A DNA stretch of 64,000 bases from Cellulosimicrobium protaetiae (GTDB lineage Bacteria; Actinomycetota; Actinomycetes; Actinomycetales; Cellulomonadaceae): assembly GCF_009708005.2 (NCBI RefSeq), contig NZ_CP052757.1, positions 3,534,001 to 3,598,000 of the forward strand, read 5' to 3'. A program made the translations under genes and the position numbers. Position 1 is the first letter of the stretch, and the number at the start of each line of letters is the position of its first letter. A model generated the notes under the pieces. It did not search any database. It was not told the origin of the DNA and saw only the letters and a list, made by a program, of their open reading frames with translations. Below are positions 44,928-53,226 of the stretch, one piece after another.

Positions 44928-46401
44928 GGACGGTAAGCGCCATGGCCACCAGGACGCCGGCCGCGCTCACGGCCGCGGCGACCCAGAACGACGCGGCGAA
45001 CGGTCCGGCGGGGTCGCCCTCCGTCGTCGCGCCCGCGAGCAGCGCCGCGACGACCGGCGCAGCCGCCGCCGAGCCGACCGTCCGGATCACGCTGTTGAGC
45101 CCGGTCGCGGCGCCGATCTCCTCGGGCGGCGACCACGTCACGACCAGCTGCGCGCAGATCGCGTAGCCGATCCCGTTGCCGAGGCCCAGCACCGAGAAGG
45201 CGACGACGACCGCCCACGGCACCGTCGGCCACAGCGCGAGCCCGACCGACCCCGCGAGCATGACCCCGACCGCGACGCCTGACGTGGCGGCCGCACCCAC
45301 GCGCGCCACGAGGAGCGGGGTGGACCGGCCGCCGAGGAAGACCAGGACGGCGCTCGGCAGCATCGCGAGCCCCGACGCGGTCACGTCCAGCCCGTGCCCG
45401 TATCCGGTGGCCGCGGGCGCCTGCATGAGCACCGGGAGCGCGACGTAGCACACGTACGGCACGAACCCGACGGCCGCGGTGAGGACGCTCACGAGCGCGA
45501 GCGGCCCGTGGCGGAACGTGCGCACGTCCACGAGCGGCGCCTCGGTGCGCCGCTCGACGAGCACGAGCGCGACGAGAAGGACGACCCCGACCGCACCGAC
45601 GCCGAGCGTGCGGGGCGACGACCATCCCCACGCGCCGCCCTGCGACACCGCGAGCAGGACCCCGACGAGCCCGCCGGCGAGCAGCACGATGCCCGGCCAG
45701 TCGGTGCGCCGTCGCTGGGACCGCGCGCTCGCCGCCGGGACCCACAGGAGCACCAGCACGGCCGCGACCGCGATCAGGACGGCCGCGAGCACGAACATCC
45801 ACCGCCACGACAGCGCCTCGACGATCACACCGCCGAGCACGAGCGCCGCGCCCGCGCCGAGGCCGATCATCCCCGAGATCCAGCCGAAGGCCGCCGGGAC
45901 GCGGGGCGGAGGCAACAGGTTCCGCGCGAGCGCGAGCGCCAGCGGGAACGTCGCCGTGCTCACGCCCTGCACCACCCGGGCACCGAGGAGCACCCCGAGG
46001 CTCGGCGCGGCGGAGGCGACGATCGTCGCGGCGGCGAAGACGGCGAGCGTCGTGAGGAGCACGCGCCGGTGGCCGAACCGGTCGCCGAGGTTGCCGACCA
46101 CCGGGGCGAGCACGGCGCCGGCGAGGAGGAAGGCGGTGAGGATCCACCCCGTCCCTTGCGGACCGGCGTCGAGCTCGCGCCCGAGCGTGGGGAGCGCGGG
46201 CACCACGAGCGTCTGCATGAGCGAGAACGCGAGCACGACGACGCTGAGCGCGGCGGTCACGAGGGCCGGCTGCGGGGCCGTGCCCTCCGCGACGCCCGCG
46301 CTCGCGGGAGGGGCGTCGGCGGGTACCGGCGAGCGCGCCGCGTCGTGGGTCGGCGTGTCGAGGGTCGGCGTGTCGGAGGTCGTGGTGCGGCGGGTGGGCA
46401 C
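44881..46401 (-). CDS. MFS transporter, DHA2-like drug exporter
   Basis: 506-residue major facilitator with about 14 helices. First-helix SLMQTLVVPALPTLGRELD, the loop motif GNLGDRFGHRRVLL, and RVVQGVSTATFPLALALARNLLP are seen. The first 45 residues are a Thr/Pro-rich cytoplasmic tail. GTG start at 46401. Diverges from a TetR gene with a 19-bp palindrome between them, the classical arrangement of an efflux pump and its repressor. Its 3' end overlaps the PF10081 gene on the other strand by 47 bases. Confidence 0.9.
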   Translation of the reverse strand: MPTRRTTTSDTPTLDTPTHDAARSPVPADAPPASAGVAEGTAPQPALVTAALSVVVLAFSLMQTLVVPALPTLGRELDAGPQGTGWILTAFLLAGAVLAPVVGNLGDRFGHRRVLLTTLAVFAAATIVASAAPSLGVLLGARVVQGVSTATFPLALALARNLLPPPRVPAAFGWISGMIGLGAGAALVLGGVIVEALSWRWMFVLAAVLIAVAAVLVLLWVPAASARSQRRRTDWPGIVLLAGGLVGVLLAVSQGGAWGWSSPRTLGVGAVGVVLLVALVLVERRTEAPLVDVRTFRHGPLALVSVLTAAVGFVPYVCYVALPVLMQAPAATGYGHGLDVTASGLAMLPSAVLVFLGGRSTPLLVARVGAAATSGVAVGVMLAGSVGLALWPTVPWAVVVAFSVLGLGNGIGYAICAQLVVTWSPPEEIGAATGLNSVIRTVGSAAAAPVVAALLAGATTEGDPAGPFAASFWVAAAVSAAGVLVAMALTVLSRSSRPASARPSRP

Positions 46402-46431
46402 GGGGCTCGCTCTCGGACGGGATCAGTTATC

Positions 46432-46450
46432 GGAACGGAGATTCCGTTCC
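46432..46450. promoter_or_regulatory. 19-bp palindromic operator between MFS and tetR genes
   Basis: GGAACGGA-GAT-TCCGTTCC, perfect 8-bp arms with a 3-base centre, 30 bases before the MFS start and 38 before the tetR start. Size and position fit a TetR dimer site controlling both genes. Confidence 0.65.
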
Positions 46451-46476
46451 GGCTCGCGATCGTACCCCCTCCGGGC

Positions 46477-46482
46477 TACGGT
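46477..46482 (+). promoter_or_regulatory. -10 box of the tetR gene
   Basis: TACGGT six bases before the ATG, leaderless layout. Confidence 0.4.
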
Positions 46483-46488
46483 GACGCC

Positions 46489-47163
46489 ATGCCCGACGTC
46501 GTACCCGCCCCGCCCCCGCTCCCCGGCCGCCAACGCGAGGCCCGCGCCAACGACACGGCGATCCTCGCCGCCGCGCGCGAGGTCTTCGCGCTGCAAGGCC
46601 ACGGGGCGCCGATCTCGGAGGTCGCGCAGCGCGCGGGCGTGGGCGTGGGCTCGGTCTACCGGCGCTACCCCACCAAGGAGGCGCTCGTCGAGGCGCTCCA
46701 CGTCGCGGCGGTCCAGGAGGTCGCGGACCTCGCCTCGACGGTGGCGGACGCACGGCAGGCGGCATCCGGTTCGGACGACGCGCGCGACGACGGCGCCGTC
46801 GCGACCTTCCTGGCACGGCACATCACGGATGCCACCGGCCCGCTGCTCCGCCCCCCGGGCGCCCAGAGCCCCATCCCGCCCGAGCTCGCGGCGGCGTCGG
46901 ACCGGCTCCGCGCAGGTCTGGACCGCCTCATCGCCCTCGACCGCGCGGAGCGCCGCGTCCCCGACGGCTTCACCCCCGCCGACGTCATGCAGCTCGTGGT
47001 CCACCTGCGGCCGCCGCTCCCGCTCCCCCGCGCGGAGTCGGACGCGCTGCACCTGCGCTACCTCGGGCTCGTGGTGCGCGGTCTGCGCGAGCAGGCCGCG
47101 GCCGACGCCCGGCTCGAGGACGGGCCGGGCTGGGACGAGTGGGTCGGCGCCTGGCACGACTGA
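46489..47163 (+). CDS. TetR-family regulator of the divergent MFS pump
   Basis: 224 residues; N-terminal helix-turn-helix (residues about 20-65: DTAILAAAREVFALQGH, GVGVGSVYRRYPTKEALVEAL) and a helical C-terminal domain of the TetR_C type. ATG 46489. Its role as repressor of the adjacent exporter is inferred from the divergent arrangement and palindrome. Confidence 0.9.
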   Translation: MPDVVPAPPPLPGRQREARANDTAILAAAREVFALQGHGAPISEVAQRAGVGVGSVYRRYPTKEALVEALHVAAVQEVADLASTVADARQAASGSDDARDDGAVATFLARHITDATGPLLRPPGAQSPIPPELAAASDRLRAGLDRLIALDRAERRVPDGFTPADVMQLVVHLRPPLPLPRAESDALHLRYLGLVVRGLREQAAADARLEDGPGWDEWVGAWHD

Positions 47164-47198
47164 CCGCGGCCCTCCGGGGACGCTGCGGCGCTCGTGCG

Positions 47199-48710
47199 CT
47201 ACCCGGCCGGGGCGTGCCGGTCCAGGAACGCGTACACCTCGGTGGTGTCGACACCGGGGAACGCGCCGGTCGGCATCGCGGCGAGCATCGACGCGTGCGG
47301 TCGGGCGCTCGGCCACGACTGCCCGGCCCAGCGGTCGGAGAGCGCGTCCGGCGGGCGGCGGCAGCACGCGCCGTCGGGGCAGCGGGAGACCAGACGCTCG
47401 GTCGTGTCGCGGCCCAGGAACCACTTCACGTGCGCGAACGGCACACCGACGCTCACCGAGAACTCACCGTCCGCGGACGCCTGCACGCGCGAGGTGCACC
47501 AGTAGGTGCCGCTCGGGGTGTCCGTGTACTGGCTGAACGGGCTGAGCCGGTCCTCGACCGCGAACACCGTGCGCGCGGTCCAGCTCCGGCACACGTACTG
47601 CCCCTCGACGGCGCCCAGCGGATCGGCCGGGAAGCGCACACCGTCGTTCTCGTACGCCTTGTGGATGACACCCGACTCGTGGACCTTCATGAAGTGCACC
47701 GGGATGCCGAGGTGCTTCGTCGCGAGGTTCGTGAACCGGTGCGCCGCCGTCTCGTACGACACGGCGAACGCGTCGCGCAGGTCCTCGATCGAGATCTCGC
47801 GTGCGTCCTTCGCGGCCCGCAGCGCCTTGACCGCGTGGCGCTCGGGCAGCAGGAGCGCCGCCGCGAGGTAGTTGGCCTCGACCCGCTGGCGCAGGAACTC
47901 GCGGTAGTCGCGCGGCTCCGCGTGACCGAGCACGTGCGGCGCGAGCGCCTGGAGCAGCGCTGACGTCGCGTTGGACCGCCCACGCATCCCGTTGCTCGGC
48001 AGGTAGACGCGGCGGTGGCGCAGGTCGAGCACCGAGCGGGTCGAGTGCGGCAGGTCGCCCACGTAGTGCAACGTGAAGCCGAGGTGCGCCGCGATGTCCG
48101 CCGCGACCCGCTGCGGGAGCGGCCCGCCCGCGTGACCGACGCCGTCGAGCAGCTGCGCTGCCGCGTCCTCGAGCTCGGGGAAGTAGTTGTCCTGCGCGCG
48201 CATGGTCGCGCGCAGCTCCGCGTTGGCGCGACGCGCCTCCTCGGGGGTCGCGGCGCGCTCGGTGTGCAGGCGCTGGAGCTCGCGCTCGAGCGCGACGATG
48301 GTCTCGAGCGCGTCGGTGGGCAGCGACTTGCCGACGCGCACCGGGCGCAGGCCGAGCGCGTCGAAGAGCGGGCCGCGCTGCGCGCGCTCCAGCTCGATCT
48401 CGAGCGCGTCCCGGCGCGACGGCGCCTCGGGCGAGAGCAGGTCGTCGAGGCTCGCGCCGAGCGCCCGCGCGACAGCCTGGAGCAGGGCGAACTTCGGCTC
48501 GCGCTTGCCGTTCTCCAGGAGCGACACCTGGGACGGCGCACGCCCGATCGCCGCGCCGAGCTCGTCGAGCGTGAGGCCCCGCGCGGTGCGCAGGTGCCGG
48601 ATCCTGCGGCCGATCGTCAGGGCGTCGGGCTCGCTCTCGAGCGGAATATCCGCATGTTCCGCGATTCCGGCCGGTCGCGTCGTCGGGATAGCCATGACTG
48701 AGAGTGACAC
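47199..48710 (-). CDS. ramB: RamB-type short-chain fatty acyl regulator
   Basis: 503-residue XRE-family regulator: helix-turn-helix (about residues 33-88: RIRHLRTARGLTLDELGAAIG, SQVSLLENGKREP), an IrrE/ImmA-like middle (RQRVEANYLAAALLLPERHAV) and the C-terminal ScfR domain with a cysteine cluster CPDGACC. In Corynebacterium glutamicum RamB controls acetate genes including aceA and aceB; here it diverges from aceA, which supports the call. Start is GTG 48710: AAGGAG sits six bases upstream. ATG 48695 is an alternative without a ribosome binding site. Confidence 0.93.
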   Translation of the reverse strand: MSLSVMAIPTTRPAGIAEHADIPLESEPDALTIGRRIRHLRTARGLTLDELGAAIGRAPSQVSLLENGKREPKFALLQAVARALGASLDDLLSPEAPSRRDALEIELERAQRGPLFDALGLRPVRVGKSLPTDALETIVALERELQRLHTERAATPEEARRANAELRATMRAQDNYFPELEDAAAQLLDGVGHAGGPLPQRVAADIAAHLGFTLHYVGDLPHSTRSVLDLRHRRVYLPSNGMRGRSNATSALLQALAPHVLGHAEPRDYREFLRQRVEANYLAAALLLPERHAVKALRAAKDAREISIEDLRDAFAVSYETAAHRFTNLATKHLGIPVHFMKVHESGVIHKAYENDGVRFPADPLGAVEGQYVCRSWTARTVFAVEDRLSPFSQYTDTPSGTYWCTSRVQASADGEFSVSVGVPFAHVKWFLGRDTTERLVSRCPDGACCRRPPDALSDRWAGQSWPSARPHASMLAAMPTGAFPGVDTTEVYAFLDRHAPAG

Positions 48711-48733
48711 GCGCCACTCCTTCCGCACAAGAG

Positions 48734-48749
48734 AAGAACCGCGATTCTT
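48734..48749. promoter_or_regulatory. Candidate RamB operator between ramB and aceA
   Basis: AAGAACCGCGATTCTT, a 16-bp palindrome with one mismatched pair, in the 165-base divergent region. Its AT-rich ends stand out. The C. glutamicum RamB motif (AAAACTTTGCAAA, from memory) is different, so this is a positional candidate. Confidence 0.4.
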
Positions 48750-48875
48750 TCGCGCGATCTGGCTTGAGACGGGGTTGTCAGCGGGAGGAAGGTCGAGGCA
48801 CGGACCTCGCCGAGGTCCACCGACCGGCCCGTCCGGTCCGCGCAGCGCGGACCGGCGCACCACCAGGAGGCACCC

Positions 48876-50303
48876 GTGAACAGGCCCACCATCGTCAGCC
48901 GCCGCTCCCCGTCCGAGTACGCGGGCGGCGCCCGTCCGCTCGGCGCCGTCGCGACGACGGCGGACGTCGCGGGCCGCACCCCGGATCGCGCCGGGAGCGA
49001 CGGCTCCCGCCCCGGCGACCAGACCCAGACCGCGGCGGAGATCGCCGAGCAGTGGGCGACCGACCCGCGCTGGGCCGGACTGCAGCGCGACTACACCGCG
49101 GAGGACGTCGTCGCGCTGCGCGGCTCGGTGCGCGAGGAGCACACGCTCGCGCGTCGGGGGGCCGAGAAGCTCTGGGAGCAGATCCACACCGAGGAGTGGG
49201 TCGCCGCGCTCGGCGCGTTCACCGGCAACCAGGCCGTGCAGCAGGTGCGCGCGGGCCTCAAGGCGATCTACCTGTCCGGGTGGCAGGTCGCGGCCGACGC
49301 GAACCTGTCCGGCCAGACCTACCCCGACCAGTCGCTCTACCCCGCCAACTCCGTGCCCGCCGTCGTGCGCCGCATCAACAACGCGCTCCTGCGCGCCGAC
49401 CAGATCGAGACGGCGGAGCGGTCCGGCTCGGCGGACGAGCCGGGCCGTGACTGGCTCGCCCCGATCGTCGCCGACGCCGAGGCCGGGTTCGGCGGCCCGC
49501 TCAACGCGTACGAGCTCATGCACTCGATGATCGCCGCGGGCGCGGCGGGCGTGCACTGGGAGGACCAGCTCGCGTCGGAGAAGAAGTGCGGCCACCTCGG
49601 CGGCAAGGTCCTCGTGCCGACGAGCCAGCACATCCGCACGCTCAACGCCGCGCGCCTCGCCGCCGACGTCGCGGGCGTGCCGTCCGTGGTCATCGCCCGC
49701 ACCGACTCGCTCGCCGCGGACCTCCTCACGTCCGACGTCGACGAGCGCGACCAGCCGTTCCTCACGGGTGAGCGCACGTCCGAGGGCTTCTACCGGGTGC
49801 GCCCGGGGCTCGACGCGGTGATCGCGCGCGGCCTCGCGTACGCGCCGTACTCCGACCTCATCTGGGTCGAGACGGGCGAGCCCGACCTCGAGCTCGCGCG
49901 CACGTTCGCCGAGACGATCCACGCGCAGTACCCGGACAAGAAGCTCGCGTACAACTGCTCGCCGTCGTTCAACTGGAAGAAGCACCTCGACGACGCCCAG
50001 ATCGCGAGCTTCCAGAAGGAGCTCGCCGCGATGGGCTACGCGTTCCAGTTCATCACGCTGGCCGGCTTCCACGCCGTCTCGCACTCCATGTTCGAGCTCG
50101 CGCGCGGCTACAACGAGCGCGCGATGACCGCCTACGTCGAGCTGCAGGAGGCCGAGTTCGCCTCCGAGGCCGACGGCTACACCGCCACCCGCCACCAGCG
50201 GGAGGTCGGCACCGGCTACTTCGACCGGGTCGCCACGGCTCTCAACCCCGACGCCGCCACCCTCGCGCTCGCCGGGTCCACCGAGACCGCCCAGTTCCAC
50301 TAA
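48876..50303 (+). CDS. aceA: Isocitrate lyase
   Basis: First glyoxylate-shunt enzyme: isocitrate to glyoxylate and succinate. 475 residues from GTG 48876, with GGAGG about six bases upstream. The catalytic loop [28 protein letters not shown] (metal site), ARTDSLAA and [12 protein letters not shown] are typical. The N-terminal 50 residues are longer and more variable than in most family members. Needed when acetyl-CoA is the carbon source, for example from the 3-hydroxybutyrate operon 6 kb away. Confidence 0.97.
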   Translation: MNRPTIVSRRSPSEYAGGARPLGAVATTADVAGRTPDRAGSDGSRPGDQTQTAAEIAEQWATDPRWAGLQRDYTAEDVVALRGSVREEHTLARRGAEKLWEQIHTEEWVAALGAFTGNQAVQQVRAGLKAIYLSGWQVAADANLSGQTYPDQSLYPANSVPAVVRRINNALLRADQIETAERSGSADEPGRDWLAPIVADAEAGFGGPLNAYELMHSMIAAGAAGVHWEDQLASEKKCGHLGGKVLVPTSQHIRTLNAARLAADVAGVPSVVIARTDSLAADLLTSDVDERDQPFLTGERTSEGFYRVRPGLDAVIARGLAYAPYSDLIWVETGEPDLELARTFAETIHAQYPDKKLAYNCSPSFNWKKHLDDAQIASFQKELAAMGYAFQFITLAGFHAVSHSMFELARGYNERAMTAYVELQEAEFASEADGYTATRHQREVGTGYFDRVATALNPDAATLALAGSTETAQFH

Positions 50304-50311
50304 GCCCTCCC

Positions 50312-50392
50312 CTCCCGCGAGATAGAACCCGCGCGCCCGAGATAGAGCTCGCAGCGCTCTACCTCGAAGCTCGGGGTTCTATCTCGCGGGAG
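50312..50392. repeat. Repeat block 4: nested hairpin of GAGATAGAACC units between aceA and aceB
   Basis: Outer arms 50312-50330 and 50374-50392 are perfect 19-bp complements; inside, CGAGATAGAGC and GCTCTACCTCG pair with one mismatch. The sequence GCGAGATAGAACC belongs to the 21-bp repeat family. It starts eight bases after the aceA stop and ends 20 bases before the aceB start, so it can end aceA transcription or attenuate read-through. Confidence 0.8.
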
Positions 50393-50412
50393 CACGACCT
50401 TCGGAGCACGCC

Positions 50413-52134
50413 ATGACCACGCTGACCACGACCACCTCTCCCCCTCCGACTTCCCCCTCTGCGCCAAGCAGCCCGCGTGTCACCGGCACGCTGCGCGTCA
50501 CCGGGACGCTGGGCGAGCGCTACCGCGAGATCCTCACGCCCGAGGCGCTCGACTTCCTCACGCTGCTGCACGACCGGTTCGTCGCCCGCCGCCACGAGCT
50601 GCTCATGGACCGGCAGCAGCGCCGGCAGGACGTCGCGGACGGCATCGACCCCGACTTCCGCGCCGCGACGCGGCCCGTGCGCGACGACCCGTCCTGGCGC
50701 GTCGCCGGTTCGACCGGCGCGCCCGGCCTCGAGGACCGCCGCGTCGAGATCACGGGCCCGACCGACCCGAAGATGACGATCAACGCCCTGAACTCCGGGG
50801 CCAAGGTGTGGCTCGCGGACGCCGAGGACGCGTCGAGCCCCACGTGGCGCAACGTGGTCGAGGGCCAGCTCGCCCTGCACGACGCGATCCGCGGGACGCT
50901 GACCCACACCGTCGACGTCCCCGACGGCGAGCCCAAGGAGTACCGCCTGCGGTCGACGACGCTCACCGACCTCCCGACGATCGTGTTCCGCCCGCGCGGG
51001 TGGCACCTCATCGAGAAGCACATGCGGTACGTCGACCGGGCCGGCGTGAGCGTGTCGGCGTCGGCGTCGCTCGTCGACTTCGGGCTCTACCTGTTCCACA
51101 ACGCGCACGAGCTCGTCGCGCGTGGTCGCGGGCCGTACTTCTACCTGCCCAAGCTCGAGGGCTACCGCGAGGCGCGGCTGTGGAACGACGTGTTCGTGCT
51201 CGCCCAGGAGTACCTGGGGCTGCCGCAGGGCACGATCCGCGCGACCGTGCTCATCGAGACCCTGCCCGCGGCGTTCGAGATGGAGGAGATCCTCCACGAG
51301 CTGCGCGACCACTGCGCCGGGCTCAACGCCGGGCGGTGGGACTACCTGTTCTCCGTCATCAAGGCGTTCCGCACGCGCGGCGACTCCTACGTGCTGCCCG
51401 ACCGCGCGCAGGTCACCATGACCGCCCCGTTCATGCGGGCGTACACCGAGCTGCTCGTCGCGACGTGCCACAAGCGCGGCGCGCACGCGATCGGCGGCAT
51501 GAGCGCGTTCATCCCCGACCGACGCCGGCCCGACGTCACCGAGCGCGCGTTCGAGCAGGTCCGCTCGGACAAGCGCCGCGAGGCGACGGACGGGTTCGAC
51601 GGGACGTGGGTCGCGCACCCCGACCTCATCGAGGTGGCCCGCGGCGAGTTCGACGCGGTGCTGGGGGACGCGCCGAACCAGGTGTCGCGGCTGCGGGACG
51701 ACGTCGAGGTGGGCCAGCACGAGCTGCTCGACATCGGCTCGGCCCGCCGCGCCGGGGCGACCGTGACCGCCGCGGGCCTGCGGTCCAACGTGTCCGTCGG
51801 CGTGCGGTACCTCGAGTCGTGGCTGCGCGGCGTCGGCGCGGCCGCGATCGACCACCTCATGGAGGACGCCGCGACCGCCGAGATCTCGCGCTCGCAGGTC
51901 TGGCAGTGGATCGCGTCGGGCACACGCACCGAGAACGGCGTGCCCATCACGCGCGACCGCGTCGAGGCGCTCCTCGCCGAGATCGTCGACGACCTGCCGC
52001 GCACCCCGGGCAACCGCATCGACGACGCCGCGAACGTGTTCCGCGCCGTCGCGCTCGCCGAGGACTTCCCGACGTTCCTCACCATCGGGGCGTACTCGCA
52101 GTTCCTCGTGGGCTCGGAGGTCGACCAGCCGTAA
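50413..52134 (+). CDS. aceB: Malate synthase A
   Basis: Second glyoxylate-shunt enzyme: glyoxylate plus acetyl-CoA to malate. 573 residues, usual for the AceB (isoform A) type. Landmarks: LADAEDASSPTWRNVVEGQLAL, TIVFRPRGWHLIEKH, the ATVLIETLPAAFEMEEILHELRDH core with metal ligands, and GGMSAFIPDRR. The first 25 residues are a Thr/Ser/Pro-rich leader. ATG 50413 has weak upstream complementarity (TTCGGAGCACGCC). Same strand as aceA with a hairpin between them. Confidence 0.96.
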   Translation: MTTLTTTTSPPPTSPSAPSSPRVTGTLRVTGTLGERYREILTPEALDFLTLLHDRFVARRHELLMDRQQRRQDVADGIDPDFRAATRPVRDDPSWRVAGSTGAPGLEDRRVEITGPTDPKMTINALNSGAKVWLADAEDASSPTWRNVVEGQLALHDAIRGTLTHTVDVPDGEPKEYRLRSTTLTDLPTIVFRPRGWHLIEKHMRYVDRAGVSVSASASLVDFGLYLFHNAHELVARGRGPYFYLPKLEGYREARLWNDVFVLAQEYLGLPQGTIRATVLIETLPAAFEMEEILHELRDHCAGLNAGRWDYLFSVIKAFRTRGDSYVLPDRAQVTMTAPFMRAYTELLVATCHKRGAHAIGGMSAFIPDRRRPDVTERAFEQVRSDKRREATDGFDGTWVAHPDLIEVARGEFDAVLGDAPNQVSRLRDDVEVGQHELLDIGSARRAGATVTAAGLRSNVSVGVRYLESWLRGVGAAAIDHLMEDAATAEISRSQVWQWIASGTRTENGVPITRDRVEALLAEIVDDLPRTPGNRIDDAANVFRAVALAEDFPTFLTIGAYSQFLVGSEVDQP

Positions 52135-52145
52135 CGGCACCTCGC

Positions 52146-52200
52146 CGAGCACGACCTGGGGGTCGTCATCCAGCGGATGACGACCCCCAGGTCGTGCTCG
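52146..52200 (+). terminator. 26-bp perfect hairpin after aceB
   Basis: Arms 52146-52171 and 52175-52200 are exact complements with a 3-base loop AGC, 11 bases after the aceB stop. No T tract, but exceptionally stable; probably the aceB terminator. Confidence 0.8.
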
Positions 52201-52335
52201 CGGGCTGGTGGTGTCGTGCTCGACGGCGCACCCCCGCCGGGGTGGTGGCGCGCGGCGGTCGCGGTGTGGGAGCATCCGGCCACGCACGGCGACACCGGTC
52301 GTCCGGGCGCTCGCCCGCACGACCCCGGAGCACCC

Positions 52336-53124
52336 ATGAGCAACCCCTTCGCGCCCCCGCAGGCCGCCGCCACGCAGAACCCTCCCGGGCCCGCCTCGGC
52401 GCCGGTCGGCCACGGCCCCGTCCCGCCGGCGCCGACGCGCCCCGTCGCGGGGCTCCCCGGCCCGCCCCCGCCCGCTGCGCGCCGCGGTCTGTCACGCACC
52501 GCCGTCGGGCTGATCGTCGGCGCGGCCTGCCTCGCCGTGGGTGGCGGCGTCGGGTTCGCCGTCGGCGTCGCGAGCGACGCGGGCGGACAGATCGCCGCCT
52601 GGTACACCGCACCGGTCGACGAGGGGTGGACCGACGACTGGTCCGACGAGGGCTGGACCGACGACGGCGGGTACGAGGGCGACTGGGAGGGGGCCGGCAC
52701 CCGGGGCGACCCGTGGTACTTCGACGGCATCAGCATCAGCGGTGAGGAGTGGGACGTCCTGCTCGACCAGCCCTACGAGGCGACCGCGGAGATCCTCGCG
52801 CACGACGACGTCAACGTCGCGCCATCGGCGGGCACCGAGTACTGGATCGTGCCGGTCACGGCGACGTACTACGGCCCGAGCTCGGAGGTCAACGCGTGGG
52901 GCGCGATCGACGTCGGCTTCGTCGGCGACGACGGCCTCCACGCGGACGGGCAGTGCGGGGCCGTGCCGGACGCGCTCGTCGGGACGGGCATCGTCGGGAC
53001 CGACGACACCGTGACGGGCAACGTCTGCCTCGCCGTCCCCGCGGGCGCGCCCGGGCTGTGGACCCTCTCGATCGAGGGCTACGAGCCTTGGTACCTCACG
53101 GCGGACGACCCCCTCGCGGGCTGA
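52336..53124 (+). CDS. Membrane-anchored hypothetical protein, DUF4352-like ectodomain
   Basis: 262 residues, no recognised function. A Pro/Ala-rich cytoplasmic N-terminus (1-52), one membrane helix (about 55-80), an unusual Trp/Asp/Glu/Gly linker (GWTDDWSDEGWTDDGGYEGDW, near 97-118), then a beta-rich domain (TEYWIVPVTATYYGPSSE, with two cysteines in DGQCGAV and GNVCLAV that may pair) recalling DUF4352-type Ig-like lipoprotein domains. ATG 52336 has GGAG six bases upstream. Single gene. Confidence 0.75.
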   Translation: MSNPFAPPQAAATQNPPGPASAPVGHGPVPPAPTRPVAGLPGPPPPAARRGLSRTAVGLIVGAACLAVGGGVGFAVGVASDAGGQIAAWYTAPVDEGWTDDWSDEGWTDDGGYEGDWEGAGTRGDPWYFDGISISGEEWDVLLDQPYEATAEILAHDDVNVAPSAGTEYWIVPVTATYYGPSSEVNAWGAIDVGFVGDDGLHADGQCGAVPDALVGTGIVGTDDTVTGNVCLAVPAGAPGLWTLSIEGYEPWYLTADDPLAG

Positions 53125-53226
53125 CCCGGACGCCGTCCGTCCGCCCCCGGACCACCACGACGTTGCTGTGGTCGCCCGGCGCGCACCGTGCCAGAGTCTC
53201 CCCATGGCGCACCCGTGGGAGACGCG

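Noticed and set aside
48703-48718. Crp/GlxR site at the ramB start (AGTGA-CACGCG-CCACT)
   Set aside because: Three of ten conserved positions differ and it overlaps the ramB ribosome binding site; too weak to call.
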